Origin: Bacteroides ovatus
GTDB lineage: Bacteria > Bacteroidota > Bacteroidia > Bacteroidales > Bacteroidaceae
NCBI RefSeq assembly: GCF_001314995.1
Contig: NZ_CP012938.1
Span: 2,790,001-2,854,000, forward strand
Length of the DNA stretch: 64,000 nt
Direction of reading: 5' to 3'
In this document: positions 28,564 to 38,500 of the stretch, one piece after another
Position numbering within the stretch: the first letter of the stretch is position 1
Layout: each line of letters starts with the position of its first letter
Translations under genes and position numbers: made by a program
Notes under the pieces: generated by a model
The model's input: only the letters and a program-made list of their open reading frames with translations
The model's database searches: none
What the model was told of the DNA's origin: nothing

Positions 28564-30677
28564 TATTTCGAGATTGAACGAACTGCACGAATATATCTTA
28601 AAGAACTCTTTTTAGAGGTTGCACTGCTCCAAGATATAGGCTTTCCAAAACGTACATAAAATCCATTCACACCATTCGAAGCCTCACGACAAGCCCAATA
28701 TGTATCTCCTGTAGAAGATGACGCAGCCTCATTCATAATAGTTCCTCCCGCATTGCTGACAACCCGATCCCATGCTGCACGATTGGCTTTTTCAAAATCA
28801 GTAATCGCATTCGGATTATCATTTGTTGCATTTGCTACAGTGGTTCCATTATATGTTTCAAACATTTGTTCCAAGTCTTTTCTCCCCGACCAATACCAAC
28901 CTGTCCCCTTGTCCATACAGAACTTAATGGCAGGCATTTCCGATGCATTTGGTAATGCAGCCAACGCCATAGTATTAGTATATCCATCATCTCCGGATAA
29001 ATCCACTCCGGTAGAAGCCGGAGAGCCTGCTGTAGACCATGCCAAATTCTCTCTGTCCAACGACATGATTTTCGCTTTACCACGATTAGTTCCATCTACC
29101 CAGAACACAATGCCTCCTTTTAACGAACCATTATCCGCAATTACCTGTCCCACCGCAAACTCGGAACTTAAAAATCCTCTCTGTGTAATCGTAACCTCTT
29201 GTTTAGGTGCATTCGCTCCGCTTCCGGCTGTTACCGTAGCAGTCGTTACCCGGTTAGAACTATTCAGATTGGGAGATAATGTCCAAAAATAAAGAGTTTT
29301 ATTTGTTACATCAACATACGCTTTCACCCAAGATTCATCAGTGATATTTATTGCAAATTCCGTCTCATCAGAAATCATTGTGATTACCTCTGATTTTGCT
29401 ACCGCATCAGGCGTAATAGTCACCGTATTGGTACTCAATTCGAGGGAAGCGTCTCCCTCGGCAGCTACATTTTGATTCACTGTTACCTCCACTGCTTTTG
29501 CGGCTGCGCCAGTACCGGCTGTTATTGTAGCAATTGTCGTACGAATATTACCAGTGGTATTTTTTGATTTTGCCTTGAACGTAACTGTTGTGCCTGAAAT
29601 AGTATATGAAAGCCAGGAATCATCTGCCAACACCACGCTGAATACACTCTTATTGGATGTCAACGTAACATTTGCTTCCGCTTCGTTAGCACCTTCCAAT
29701 GTCACAGGATTGGGAGCAACCGTCAGAGTTGCCGGCTCTTCAGGATAAGTATAATCACCAATTGTGCGCATACATCTCACAAAACGGTTGGTAGCTGTTT
29801 TATTTCCTGCATCAGCACCAGACTTTCCGAAACGTACCCAATAAGCCTTATCCCCTGCTGCATTTTCCGTACTCGACCAATAGCTTTCCCCATTGCCCGA
29901 ACCGGCAGCCTCGTTTATCACATCACCCTGCAAATCGGTCAACATCTTATCAAATGCCGCACGGGCCGCTTTCTCAACTTCCGTCAACTTATCAGGTACA
30001 ACCGAAGCAAAATCCGGATCAGCATGTCCAATACCGTTGTAAACATCAAACAACTCCCATAACTCATCACGTGCAGGCAGATACCATCCCTCACCCAACG
30101 ACTGACAGTATGCCACTGCATCATTTGCAGCAGGAGCAGTAAACAAAGCCGTGTTGGCATATCCATTCACTGTAGAAAGCGCATTATGAGACATCACAGA
30201 AGCCTCAAAAGGATTTCCTCCCTGACGTTTTACAGATACAGCTTTTCCTACCATCTTGTCCGAAGGATCCACCCAGAAAATCATACCGATACCATCATCT
30301 ACACTTTGTCCTACCTTCAAAGAAAGGTCCGGTTCTTTGGAATCCTGTGTAACCGTCACTTCCACTGTATATGAACCGCAAGTCAGTTTCACGACAGTAC
30401 TCCTTGCATCCTCACCGTCATTCTGCGTCAAGGCAGTGTATATTACACTTTTAGCGTTTACATCTACAGAAAGCCACTCCGCTTGATATTGAGCAACAAC
30501 CTGACCGACATTAGTATATAATAGCGATGTGACGGAAGAACCCGCCGCTTTTGCCAGGTTTACTTTTGTATCTTTACAATTAAATTCAGGCATCACACGT
30601 ACCGACGCATCATCGACACAGGAAAGCAGCCCCAGATTTAAAATCAATAACAGATATATTATTTTTTTCATACTCAT
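28563..30677 (-). CDS. PUL surface lipoprotein with BACON-like and duplicated lectin-like (DUF1566/Lcl-type) modules
   Basis: The 704-residue protein has a lipoprotein signal (LLSC, Cys20). Its modules are: an Ig/BACON-like domain (about 25-115), a first lectin-like module (about 118-310; GWYLPARDELWELFDVYN, GESYWSSTE and RFVRCMRTI), two more BACON-like domains (about 320-505), and a second lectin-like module (about 510-704; GWYWSGRKDLEQMFETYN, GDTYWACRE and RYIRAVRSI). The two lectin-like modules are clear repeats of each other. Its position right after susD is where PULs encode their surface glycan-binding protein, so that role is inferred. No catalytic residues are seen. Confidence 0.78.
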   Translation of the reverse strand: MSMKKIIYLLLILNLGLLSCVDDASVRVMPEFNCKDTKVNLAKAAGSSVTSLLYTNVGQVVAQYQAEWLSVDVNAKSVIYTALTQNDGEDARSTVVKLTCGSYTVEVTVTQDSKEPDLSLKVGQSVDDGIGMIFWVDPSDKMVGKAVSVKRQGGNPFEASVMSHNALSTVNGYANTALFTAPAANDAVAYCQSLGEGWYLPARDELWELFDVYNGIGHADPDFASVVPDKLTEVEKAARAAFDKMLTDLQGDVINEAAGSGNGESYWSSTENAAGDKAYWVRFGKSGADAGNKTATNRFVRCMRTIGDYTYPEEPATLTVAPNPVTLEGANEAEANVTLTSNKSVFSVVLADDSWLSYTISGTTVTFKAKSKNTTGNIRTTIATITAGTGAAAKAVEVTVNQNVAAEGDASLELSTNTVTITPDAVAKSEVITMISDETEFAINITDESWVKAYVDVTNKTLYFWTLSPNLNSSNRVTTATVTAGSGANAPKQEVTITQRGFLSSEFAVGQVIADNGSLKGGIVFWVDGTNRGKAKIMSLDRENLAWSTAGSPASTGVDLSGDDGYTNTMALAALPNASEMPAIKFCMDKGTGWYWSGRKDLEQMFETYNGTTVANATNDNPNAITDFEKANRAAWDRVVSNAGGTIMNEAASSSTGDTYWACREASNGVNGFYVRFGKPISWSSATSKKSSLRYIRAVRSISK

Positions 30678-30702
30678 TCATGTTTTACAGATAATCAATC
30701 GC

Positions 30703-32316
30703 TTAATACCAATTCTCATTCTGTGGAAAATTCTCTTTCCCCATCAAGTCAATCTGCTCCTGTGGAATAGGCCAACATTCGTGCTTTCCAACTACAAAAC
30801 TGGTACGACATTCCGCATAATCTTTATCTAAATAAGGATTTTCAGCTTTTGTCTCGCCATAATGCGCTTTCACCCTTTCACCCAAAAGACCCAAACGTTT
30901 TAGTAAAGGCCAACGGACTCCCTCGAAGTTCAGTTCACGGGCATATTCATCCAAAAGAATATCTTGCGTCAGAGGTCCCGCAAATTTGTCATTCCCGGCA
31001 CGTTCCCATGTTTTATTGTAGCAGCGCAGAGCATCCGTGCTCATTCCTCCGTCACGGCGCATATACGCTTCTGCCGCCATTAAGTAAGTTTCAGCCAGTC
31101 GATAGACAATCAAATCCTTGAATCCCGTTGTCCGGTCCGGATTATCGGCCATAGTCCACTGATCAAAGTATTTTTTCGACATGAAATGCAGCGTCTCACA
31201 ATAACTGGAACTTTTCGCAAGGGGAATCAATTCGCCATATTTAGGAGAAGTAGGATCATTGTATTTGAAACGGTGTACGAACAATTCATTGTATCGTGTA
31301 TCTTTAGCCTGGTCATACAAACTCAATAAATAGGTATTCGGATAAATACGTCCCCAACCATATCCACCCTGATCGGCCGTATTGATACAACCTGCAATTT
31401 TATTGATTCGGGTAGTGGTCTGAATAGAGATACGATGTCCGGCAACCGGAGTTCCGGAACCTCCTCCACCCAAGTTTTGTGAATATTGGAAACTCCACAA
31501 CACTTCCGGGGATTTCAAATCTGCGCTATTAAATACATTCTCGGCCTTCTTTTCCATTGAGTAAATGCCCTCCTGTTTAAAGATGTCTTCACATTCCTCA
31601 ATGGCTGTATCCCAATCCGATTCCCACATGGCAACCTGTGCACGGACATGTTTGGCAGTCGCTTTCGTTACCCGTCCATACAATACATTTCCGTTATTTT
31701 GAGGAAGTGACCAGTCCAGACCTTTCATCGCATCATCCAAGTCAGTTGTCATCAGTGTCATCAGTTCTTCATGAGAAGCCGGTTTATACTCCCGTTTCAG
31801 ATTATCTACAGTGGTTGGAGTGATGTTCAGATAAAGGCGGTCAAAGCGTTTCCAAAGTTCAAAATAGCTCCGTCCTCTGAAGAATTTCGCTTCACTCCAT
31901 GCGTGCAATACATCGCTGTCATCCAGTCCCAAGGCTTCTGCCGCTACAATAATTTCATTTGCTTTTCCGATAATCCCATAGTGATGTTTCCAGAACTTAT
32001 TGACATCTCCGGTACTTGGAGTAAAACTTGTATTCAAACGTCCGATTGAGGTAGAAACACCTGCTCTAAGTATGGCAATATCCGTATTAAAGTCACACAT
32101 GGTAACGATGTACAGATTAGATTCGTTATTATCCGCTCCACCCGGCAATTCACGTGCCAGGGAATACAATCCTGTAACGACAGTATTCAACCCTTCGGGA
32201 GTAGTGAACAGATAATTATTCGTCACGTCTGTTTTTGATTCCAGATTTAATAAATCCGAGCAGGAAGCGGTCAACATTCCGCAAATGACAAAGGCTGTAT
32301 ATATTAACTTTTTCAT
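30703..32316 (-). CDS. SusD/RagB family surface glycan-binding lipoprotein
   Basis: The 537-residue lipoprotein (TASC, Cys19) starts with the SusD-like pattern DLLNLESKTDVTNNYLFTTP. Helical TPR-like segments follow (HAWSEAKFFRGRSYFELWKRF, YRLAETYLMAAEAYMR), and the C-terminus has ELNFEGVRWPLLKRLGLL. SusD proteins lid the SusC barrel and capture glycan at the surface. It lies 14 bases after susC and 25 before the next lipoprotein gene. Confidence 0.95.
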   Translation of the reverse strand: MKKLIYTAFVICGMLTASCSDLLNLESKTDVTNNYLFTTPEGLNTVVTGLYSLARELPGGADNNESNLYIVTMCDFNTDIAILRAGVSTSIGRLNTSFTPSTGDVNKFWKHHYGIIGKANEIIVAAEALGLDDSDVLHAWSEAKFFRGRSYFELWKRFDRLYLNITPTTVDNLKREYKPASHEELMTLMTTDLDDAMKGLDWSLPQNNGNVLYGRVTKATAKHVRAQVAMWESDWDTAIEECEDIFKQEGIYSMEKKAENVFNSADLKSPEVLWSFQYSQNLGGGGSGTPVAGHRISIQTTTRINKIAGCINTADQGGYGWGRIYPNTYLLSLYDQAKDTRYNELFVHRFKYNDPTSPKYGELIPLAKSSSYCETLHFMSKKYFDQWTMADNPDRTTGFKDLIVYRLAETYLMAAEAYMRRDGGMSTDALRCYNKTWERAGNDKFAGPLTQDILLDEYARELNFEGVRWPLLKRLGLLGERVKAHYGETKAENPYLDKDYAECRTSFVVGKHECWPIPQEQIDLMGKENFPQNENWY

Positions 32317-32330
32317 AAGGATTCTTTATT

Positions 32331-35300
32331 TTAGAATGAAACATTGACACCAAACACATATTGTCTGGACTCCGGATAAGACCCTGGAGTCAGTTCGGGA
32401 CTATAAGATTTAAACTCCGTAAATGTCAGCAAGTTAGTAGCTGTTGCATACAAGCGTAATTTATGAATCGGAGTATTCTTCAATAGTCGGGTGGGGAAAG
32501 TATATCCCAGTTGTAAGGTGCGTAAACGGATATAAGAAGCATCCTGAATGGCAATGGCACTCAAATATGCAGGGTCCGCACTATAAGAAGGACGTGGGAA
32601 TTTGTTCGAAGGATTGAACGGAGTCCAATAATCCACCTTCACCCCATTCAATTTTCCACGTAAAGAACCACCGGAATTATACTCGTACAAATAACCGTTC
32701 TTAATCTTTCTGCCGGAAACTCCATACCAGTCCATGAACAGGTCAAATCCTTTCCAGTTCCATGTAGAAGAAAGGGAGAGTGTAAACTTCGGATCTTTAC
32801 GGATAGGTACCCTGTCATCAGCTGTAATCTTTCCATCCCCGTTGTTATCACGCACCTTGACCATTCCCGGTTCAATAGCGCCACCGTAATTAATCGGACT
32901 GTCGGCCACACCGTCATTATCACTATCATAGGTGTTTTTCAGGGTATAGACCAGATTTCCCGTACCATCACGAGTGATATCAAAATCATCATACTGAAAA
33001 ATTCCATCTATCAGATAATCATAGTATACATTGATCGGTTCTCCGATAATCCACCCCTGGGCTACCTGACTTGCCGGTTTCCCGTTCTCATCGAGAGTAT
33101 CGTCAATACGGACAATTTCATTCTTATACATGCTGAAATTAGTTCCGAGTGTCCAGGTAAACTCCTTTGTACGTACCACGTCACCATTTAAAGAAAGATC
33201 GATACCACTGGATTTCGTCTTTCCCAGATTATCTAGCATGGTAGTATATCCGAGTGACGCATTCAGGGAACGTTTCACCAACAAATCCTTCGTATGTGTA
33301 TTATAATACTCAACCGTACCATTCAGACGCCCATTGAAGAAACTAAAGTCAACACCAAAGTTAGCTGTTGCAGACTGTTCCCATTTCAGGTTTGGATTAG
33401 ACAGTTCCTTGCTCGGCAAATATCCCATTTGAAAAACATTTCCAAACTCATATTCTTTATTATCAGCCAGTCCCAAAGTAGTATAATTGCCGATACCGTT
33501 CTGATTACCTACAATACCATAACTTACACGCAGTTTCAGGTTATCAATCCACGACACATCTCTTAGGAAACTCTCCTGATTGACACGCCAGGCAAAAGCT
33601 GCCGACGGGAAAGTTCCCCATTTATTTTCTTTTCCGAAACGGCTGGAACCGTCACGGCGGACAGCCACGTTCAACAAATAACGATCTAAAAGCGAATATT
33701 GCGCCCGAGCCATGAAAGACACCAGGTTATTTTCATTAAACTGACGACGAGGCTTGCCTGTAAACTCACCTTGAGAAATGAAGTTCCAGTCTTTATCCAC
33801 CGGAAGATTCTCAACCGAGTACCCGATAGACTTCGACCCATTATGGTCGACAGACTGAACGCCGGTCAATGTCAACTGGTGTTTCTTGTTCCGGATAGGC
33901 ACTTTATAGGTCACAATGTTCTCAACCAGCCAGTTCTGTGTACGCGATTCGTCAAGAACGGCCGTTCCTCCGCCTCCCGGATATTGGGAATCTTTATAAG
34001 AACCGTCTTCAGACGTCTGATTATAAACAGAAGTATTCAGACGATAATTGAATCCCTTGAAAGGTTTCACATCCATAAAAAAGTTCAGGCGGTAATTATC
34101 ACGGGTTACTTCACGTCCATAATGTTCGGCACGGTACAAAGGATTATAATTTCCTTCCGAGTTGATATATTTTGTATACTTGCCATCCGCATCATATATC
34201 TCCGCCAATGGAGAACTGGTAATAAAATCATTAAAGTTACCATCCTCACGATCTTGTTTTGTCATCGCATAAGAAGAATTGATACCGAAACTAATCCATT
34301 TGGCTATTTCAAAGTCCAGATTCAGTCTTAAAGAAAACTTCTGATACCCCGATCCGGTAACCACCATTCCTTGTTGGTCAAAGTAATTGGCACCTGCCGA
34401 TACTTTGATTTTTTCTGTTCCTCCACGTACACTGACGTCGTGATTATGATAGATTGCATTTCTGAACATTTCTTTTTCCCAGTCGATAAACTTTCCACTG
34501 GCCCATACCCGCTGCATCACCTCGTCTTCCAACGCTTCGGCTATAGAAATCTCACGCGCATCAATTATTCCTTTATCATGCGCCTTTGCTTCACGACGAA
34601 GCTGCATATATTCTTCGGGAGAGTAGAAATCGAAATTTCTCCAGAGAGATTGAATACCCAGATAACCATTATAGTTGACTTCCACTTTTCCGGCTTTACC
34701 ACGTTTGGTAGTCACCAGTACCACACCGTCACTGGCGCGTGCACCATAAATAGCCTGTGACGCAGCATCTTTCAGGATTTCAACCGATTCAATATCATCC
34801 GCACTCAACGTACTGAACTCTGTTGCACTGGAAGGAGAACCATCTATAATATATAAAGGTGCATTGTCCGCACTGATAGAACGGGAACCACGAATGGTAA
34901 TCGAAGGAGTCGATCCCGGCCGTCCGGAACTACTCGTTACATTCACACCTGCGGCACGTCCACGTAACATGTCAGCCACATTTCCGGCGGGAAATGTTCT
35001 CATTTCATCCGCTTTGACCGAAGCTACCGAAGTGGCCACATCACTCTTACGCTGAACTCCATAACCGACAACCACCAATTCATCGAGCATTTTCGACTCT
35101 TCCACCATATTCACATTCAGCACCGTTTTCGTACCGACACGTATTTTTTGTTCCTTATATCCTATACAAGAAAAAACAAGGGTAGATTTAGCCGATACAC
35201 TGATTGAATATTTTCCATTTACATCCGTCACTGTACCATTAGTAGTCCCCTCCTCCATGATATTAACTCCGGGGATCGGTCCAAGTGCGTCTGTCACCAC

Positions 35301-35390
35301 TCCAGAAACTCTGACGTTTTGAGCACTAACCTCTAAAGAGATAAGAAAGGCTGTCAGGAACACAGCCCATTTAATTACGATGTTTTTCAT
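32331..35390 (-). CDS. SusC/RagA family TonB-dependent outer membrane transporter
   Basis: The 1019-residue protein imports oligosaccharide across the outer membrane with SusD. After the signal peptide (EVSAQ) comes a carboxypeptidase-D regulatory-like domain (about 25-105; VSGVVTDALGPIPGVNIMEE). The TonB box region LDELVVVGYGVQ and the plug domain follow (GRAAGVNVTSSSGRPG, SVEILKDAASQAIYGARAS). The rest is a 22-strand barrel ending in the aromatic YVFGVNVSF. The upstream gene encodes the hybrid regulator that presumably controls it. The 131 bases upstream hold no clear TAnnTTTG element, which fits activator-dependent expression. Confidence 0.95.
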   Translation of the reverse strand: MKNIVIKWAVFLTAFLISLEVSAQNVRVSGVVTDALGPIPGVNIMEEGTTNGTVTDVNGKYSISVSAKSTLVFSCIGYKEQKIRVGTKTVLNVNMVEESKMLDELVVVGYGVQRKSDVATSVASVKADEMRTFPAGNVADMLRGRAAGVNVTSSSGRPGSTPSITIRGSRSISADNAPLYIIDGSPSSATEFSTLSADDIESVEILKDAASQAIYGARASDGVVLVTTKRGKAGKVEVNYNGYLGIQSLWRNFDFYSPEEYMQLRREAKAHDKGIIDAREISIAEALEDEVMQRVWASGKFIDWEKEMFRNAIYHNHDVSVRGGTEKIKVSAGANYFDQQGMVVTGSGYQKFSLRLNLDFEIAKWISFGINSSYAMTKQDREDGNFNDFITSSPLAEIYDADGKYTKYINSEGNYNPLYRAEHYGREVTRDNYRLNFFMDVKPFKGFNYRLNTSVYNQTSEDGSYKDSQYPGGGGTAVLDESRTQNWLVENIVTYKVPIRNKKHQLTLTGVQSVDHNGSKSIGYSVENLPVDKDWNFISQGEFTGKPRRQFNENNLVSFMARAQYSLLDRYLLNVAVRRDGSSRFGKENKWGTFPSAAFAWRVNQESFLRDVSWIDNLKLRVSYGIVGNQNGIGNYTTLGLADNKEYEFGNVFQMGYLPSKELSNPNLKWEQSATANFGVDFSFFNGRLNGTVEYYNTHTKDLLVKRSLNASLGYTTMLDNLGKTKSSGIDLSLNGDVVRTKEFTWTLGTNFSMYKNEIVRIDDTLDENGKPASQVAQGWIIGEPINVYYDYLIDGIFQYDDFDITRDGTGNLVYTLKNTYDSDNDGVADSPINYGGAIEPGMVKVRDNNGDGKITADDRVPIRKDPKFTLSLSSTWNWKGFDLFMDWYGVSGRKIKNGYLYEYNSGGSLRGKLNGVKVDYWTPFNPSNKFPRPSYSADPAYLSAIAIQDASYIRLRTLQLGYTFPTRLLKNTPIHKLRLYATATNLLTFTEFKSYSPELTPGSYPESRQYVFGVNVSF

Positions 35391-35521
35391 ACTATGTAAT
35401 AATTTGAATGATTACAGCGCAAAAATCCCAATTATTAATGATTTCGAATAATAGAATCGTCCGTATAAAAGTTCAAATAGTACAAATCTCGTCAGGCAGA
35501 AAGTATATAAAACACTATAAA

Positions 35522-38500
35522 TTAAGAGTTTGCATATTTCCGTCTATAAGCAGCCGGAGTAATATCATAAGCATTTTTAAAACACCGGATAAAATAACTT
35601 GGATTAGAAAAACCGTAATCAAATGCTATATCAGCAATCAGGGCATTGGGGTCATTCCGCAATTTTTCTGTTGCTTTTTTCAGTCTCAAAGATAAAATAA
35701 AGTCATTCGGGGTCTGTCCGGTCAATGCTTTCAATTTGGTGAAAAGCAACGTTCTGCTCATACACATTTCTCGTGCAAAAGTAGCTACGTCAAAGTCTGG
35801 GTTATCAATATAAGATTCCACAATCGCCGTAGCATCCATCAACATCTTTTTATCGATCGGATTAAACGGAAGGTCTTCCACTTTAGGTTCGTCGTTTCGA
35901 ACAAACCGTTGTTGAAGTAGTTTACGAGTCTGGATGATATTGTTGCACCGGGCTACCAATATCTTGATATTAAAAGGTTTGGAGATATAATCATCCGCAC
36001 CTGTCTGCAAGCCTTCCAAAGTATGTTCTTCCCGGTTGCGGGCTGTCAGCAAGACAACAGGTATATGGCTGGTCTGCAAATTACTTTTCAACTTCTCGCA
36101 CATTTCCAGTCCGGACATGACAGGCATCATGATGTCACTTACAATCATCTGCGGTTGGAGCGAAGAAGCCCGTTCCAATCCTTCCTGCCCGTCGGCAGCC
36201 GTATATACCTCATATATCTGTTCAAAAATCTGCGTCAATACTTTACGCATTTCCGGGTTATCTTCTACAATCAGTATTTTCACCGTTTTATCCGGCTTCA
36301 CCATTTCCGAGATTTCTTGAGGCTCTATTATATAATGTTCGGCAACGTGCTCGTCTGCGGAGGAAGAGACTTCCATATTCATATTCGCATCCCGGTGGAG
36401 AGTAACGGTAAAAGAGGTAACTCTATTCGGTTCGCTTTCCACTCCGATGGTTCCCTGATGCAACTCTACAATTCCTTTCGCCATCGCCAATCCAATGCCC
36501 GACCCTTTGACAGTTCGTGTGGTTGTTGCCGAATCATCCTGCCAAAACCGTTCAAATACATGTTTGATCTTGGATTTATCAATGCCTACCCCCAGGTTGT
36601 TGACTGAAATCACAATGTCATTATCTCCTTCCGCTGACAGCTCAACAGAAATCCAGTCACCAGGCTTCGTATACTTAAAAGCGTTGGACAATAAATTATA
36701 GAATACTTTCTCTATCTGTGTTTTATCAATATACAAATCAGCTTCTTTCAGAGTGGAAGAAAAGCGGAGATCTATCTTATTCAGTTGGGCATAACTATAG
36801 AAAGAACCACAAATTTCCTCTATCACCGCCACAATATTCTCTTTAGAAATCTTTAGTTTCAAGTATCCCTGATCCTGCTTGCGGATATCAATGACTTCAT
36901 CCACGAGGTTATTCATCCGACGGGAATTTTTATAAATATCCAGAATCTTATTATATACTTCAGGAATAATGTCCTTATGCATCAGGAGCATTTCGAGCTG
37001 GCTGGATATAAGTGTTAACGGGGTACGGAATTCATGCGATACATTGGTAAAGAAACGCAGTTTGGACTGGTTCACACTTTCGATATACTCTTTTTCCCGT
37101 TTCTCGGCCAATAAAGAGTGCCGCAAGGTTTTTCGTATCCAGAACATACGGATAATATAGCCGGCAATGAGGATAGCTGCCAGCACCATCAGCAAAATAA
37201 ACCATGCCCGCTGATAAACCGGAGCCTCCACTATCAGCTCAAAACTAACGGAAGGTGCTTCCTGACCGTGAACGCCCACCTGGTCGCCACGGACATGGAA
37301 AGTATAATGCCCCGGATGAAGATTGGTATAGGTAATCATCGTATTATCGCCCGCCTTCATATATTCGTTGTCAAAGCCTTCAAGTTTATATTCCAGGCCG
37401 ATATTAGAAATATTATTCAGGGTGTTACTTGCTATCTCAAAAGTGACGGAAGAATATCTGGGCGGCAATACTAACCGATGTTCATACAGTACGGTTTCTT
37501 TGATAAGCCCCAACGAATCAAGTGGTTGTATTTCCGTATTATCCACAAGCACCCGTTTTACAAACACATCATAGTCAACAGACTGTTTGTTCAGCTTTTC
37601 CTGGGCGATAGAGACAATACCCGCCAGACCACACACGTAAATATCGTGGTCGGACGCAATATACAACCCTCCGTCATTTACATTATTCAAGGGAAAATCA
37701 CTCTGTCTGTTATAGTTCTCGAATGTAGTCGTTGCCAGATTGAATTTAGAGAAACCACCATTGGTTGCCACATAGATAGAACCATCCAAAGGACTCTCCA
37801 CCAATCCGGTTATAAATCCATTTTCCAATCCCTGTTTCGCTCCGTATCCCACAAAAGAATCTGTCTTCTTATCAAATAGATAAATTCCCGAGCCTGTCGA
37901 TCCCAGCCATATACGTCCTTTCTTATCACATAAAATGTGGTTGATGTGATGCTGCGCTGTGCTCTGCGCTATTTGGGAGAAAGGATAACTATGGGCAGTG
38001 CCCGCTTTGAGGTTGACTCGTATCAGATCAAAAGAGGTAGTCAGCCATAAATCCCCGTCTTTGTCAAACGTCATATCCCAAACCTGCGACAGATGTTTGG
38101 CAGCCAACGAAGGGTGTTCGAAATGATGAAGTCGAAGGTGTTTCTTATCCAATACAAGCAATCCTCCCTTGGCAGCTATCAATAAAGAATCGTGGCCGGC
38201 AAACTCTATCATTTTCACCAGATTATAAGCTCTGTCAACAACTGTTTTTCCTTCCGGAGTATAGATGTTTTCCGGGATAGATTCTATATGTCCGGTCGAC
38301 AGATTAATCCGGTTGATTCCCTGATAAAGAGAAGCTACCCAAAGATAATCCGGCTCTCTCTCATAATAAAGAGACTTCACTATCTTAAAAGAAAGCTCTT
38401 GAGAATAGACCTTTTTTAAAGGGAAAAAGCGTTTGGTATGTTTATCATAATAGTTCAACCCACTTCCTTCACTTGCAAACCAGATCCGGCCGGAACGGTC

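Noticed and set aside
36023..36607. A 194-residue open frame opposite the hybrid regulator
   Set aside because: It is antisense to the kinase and receiver domains, with no signal or family motif.
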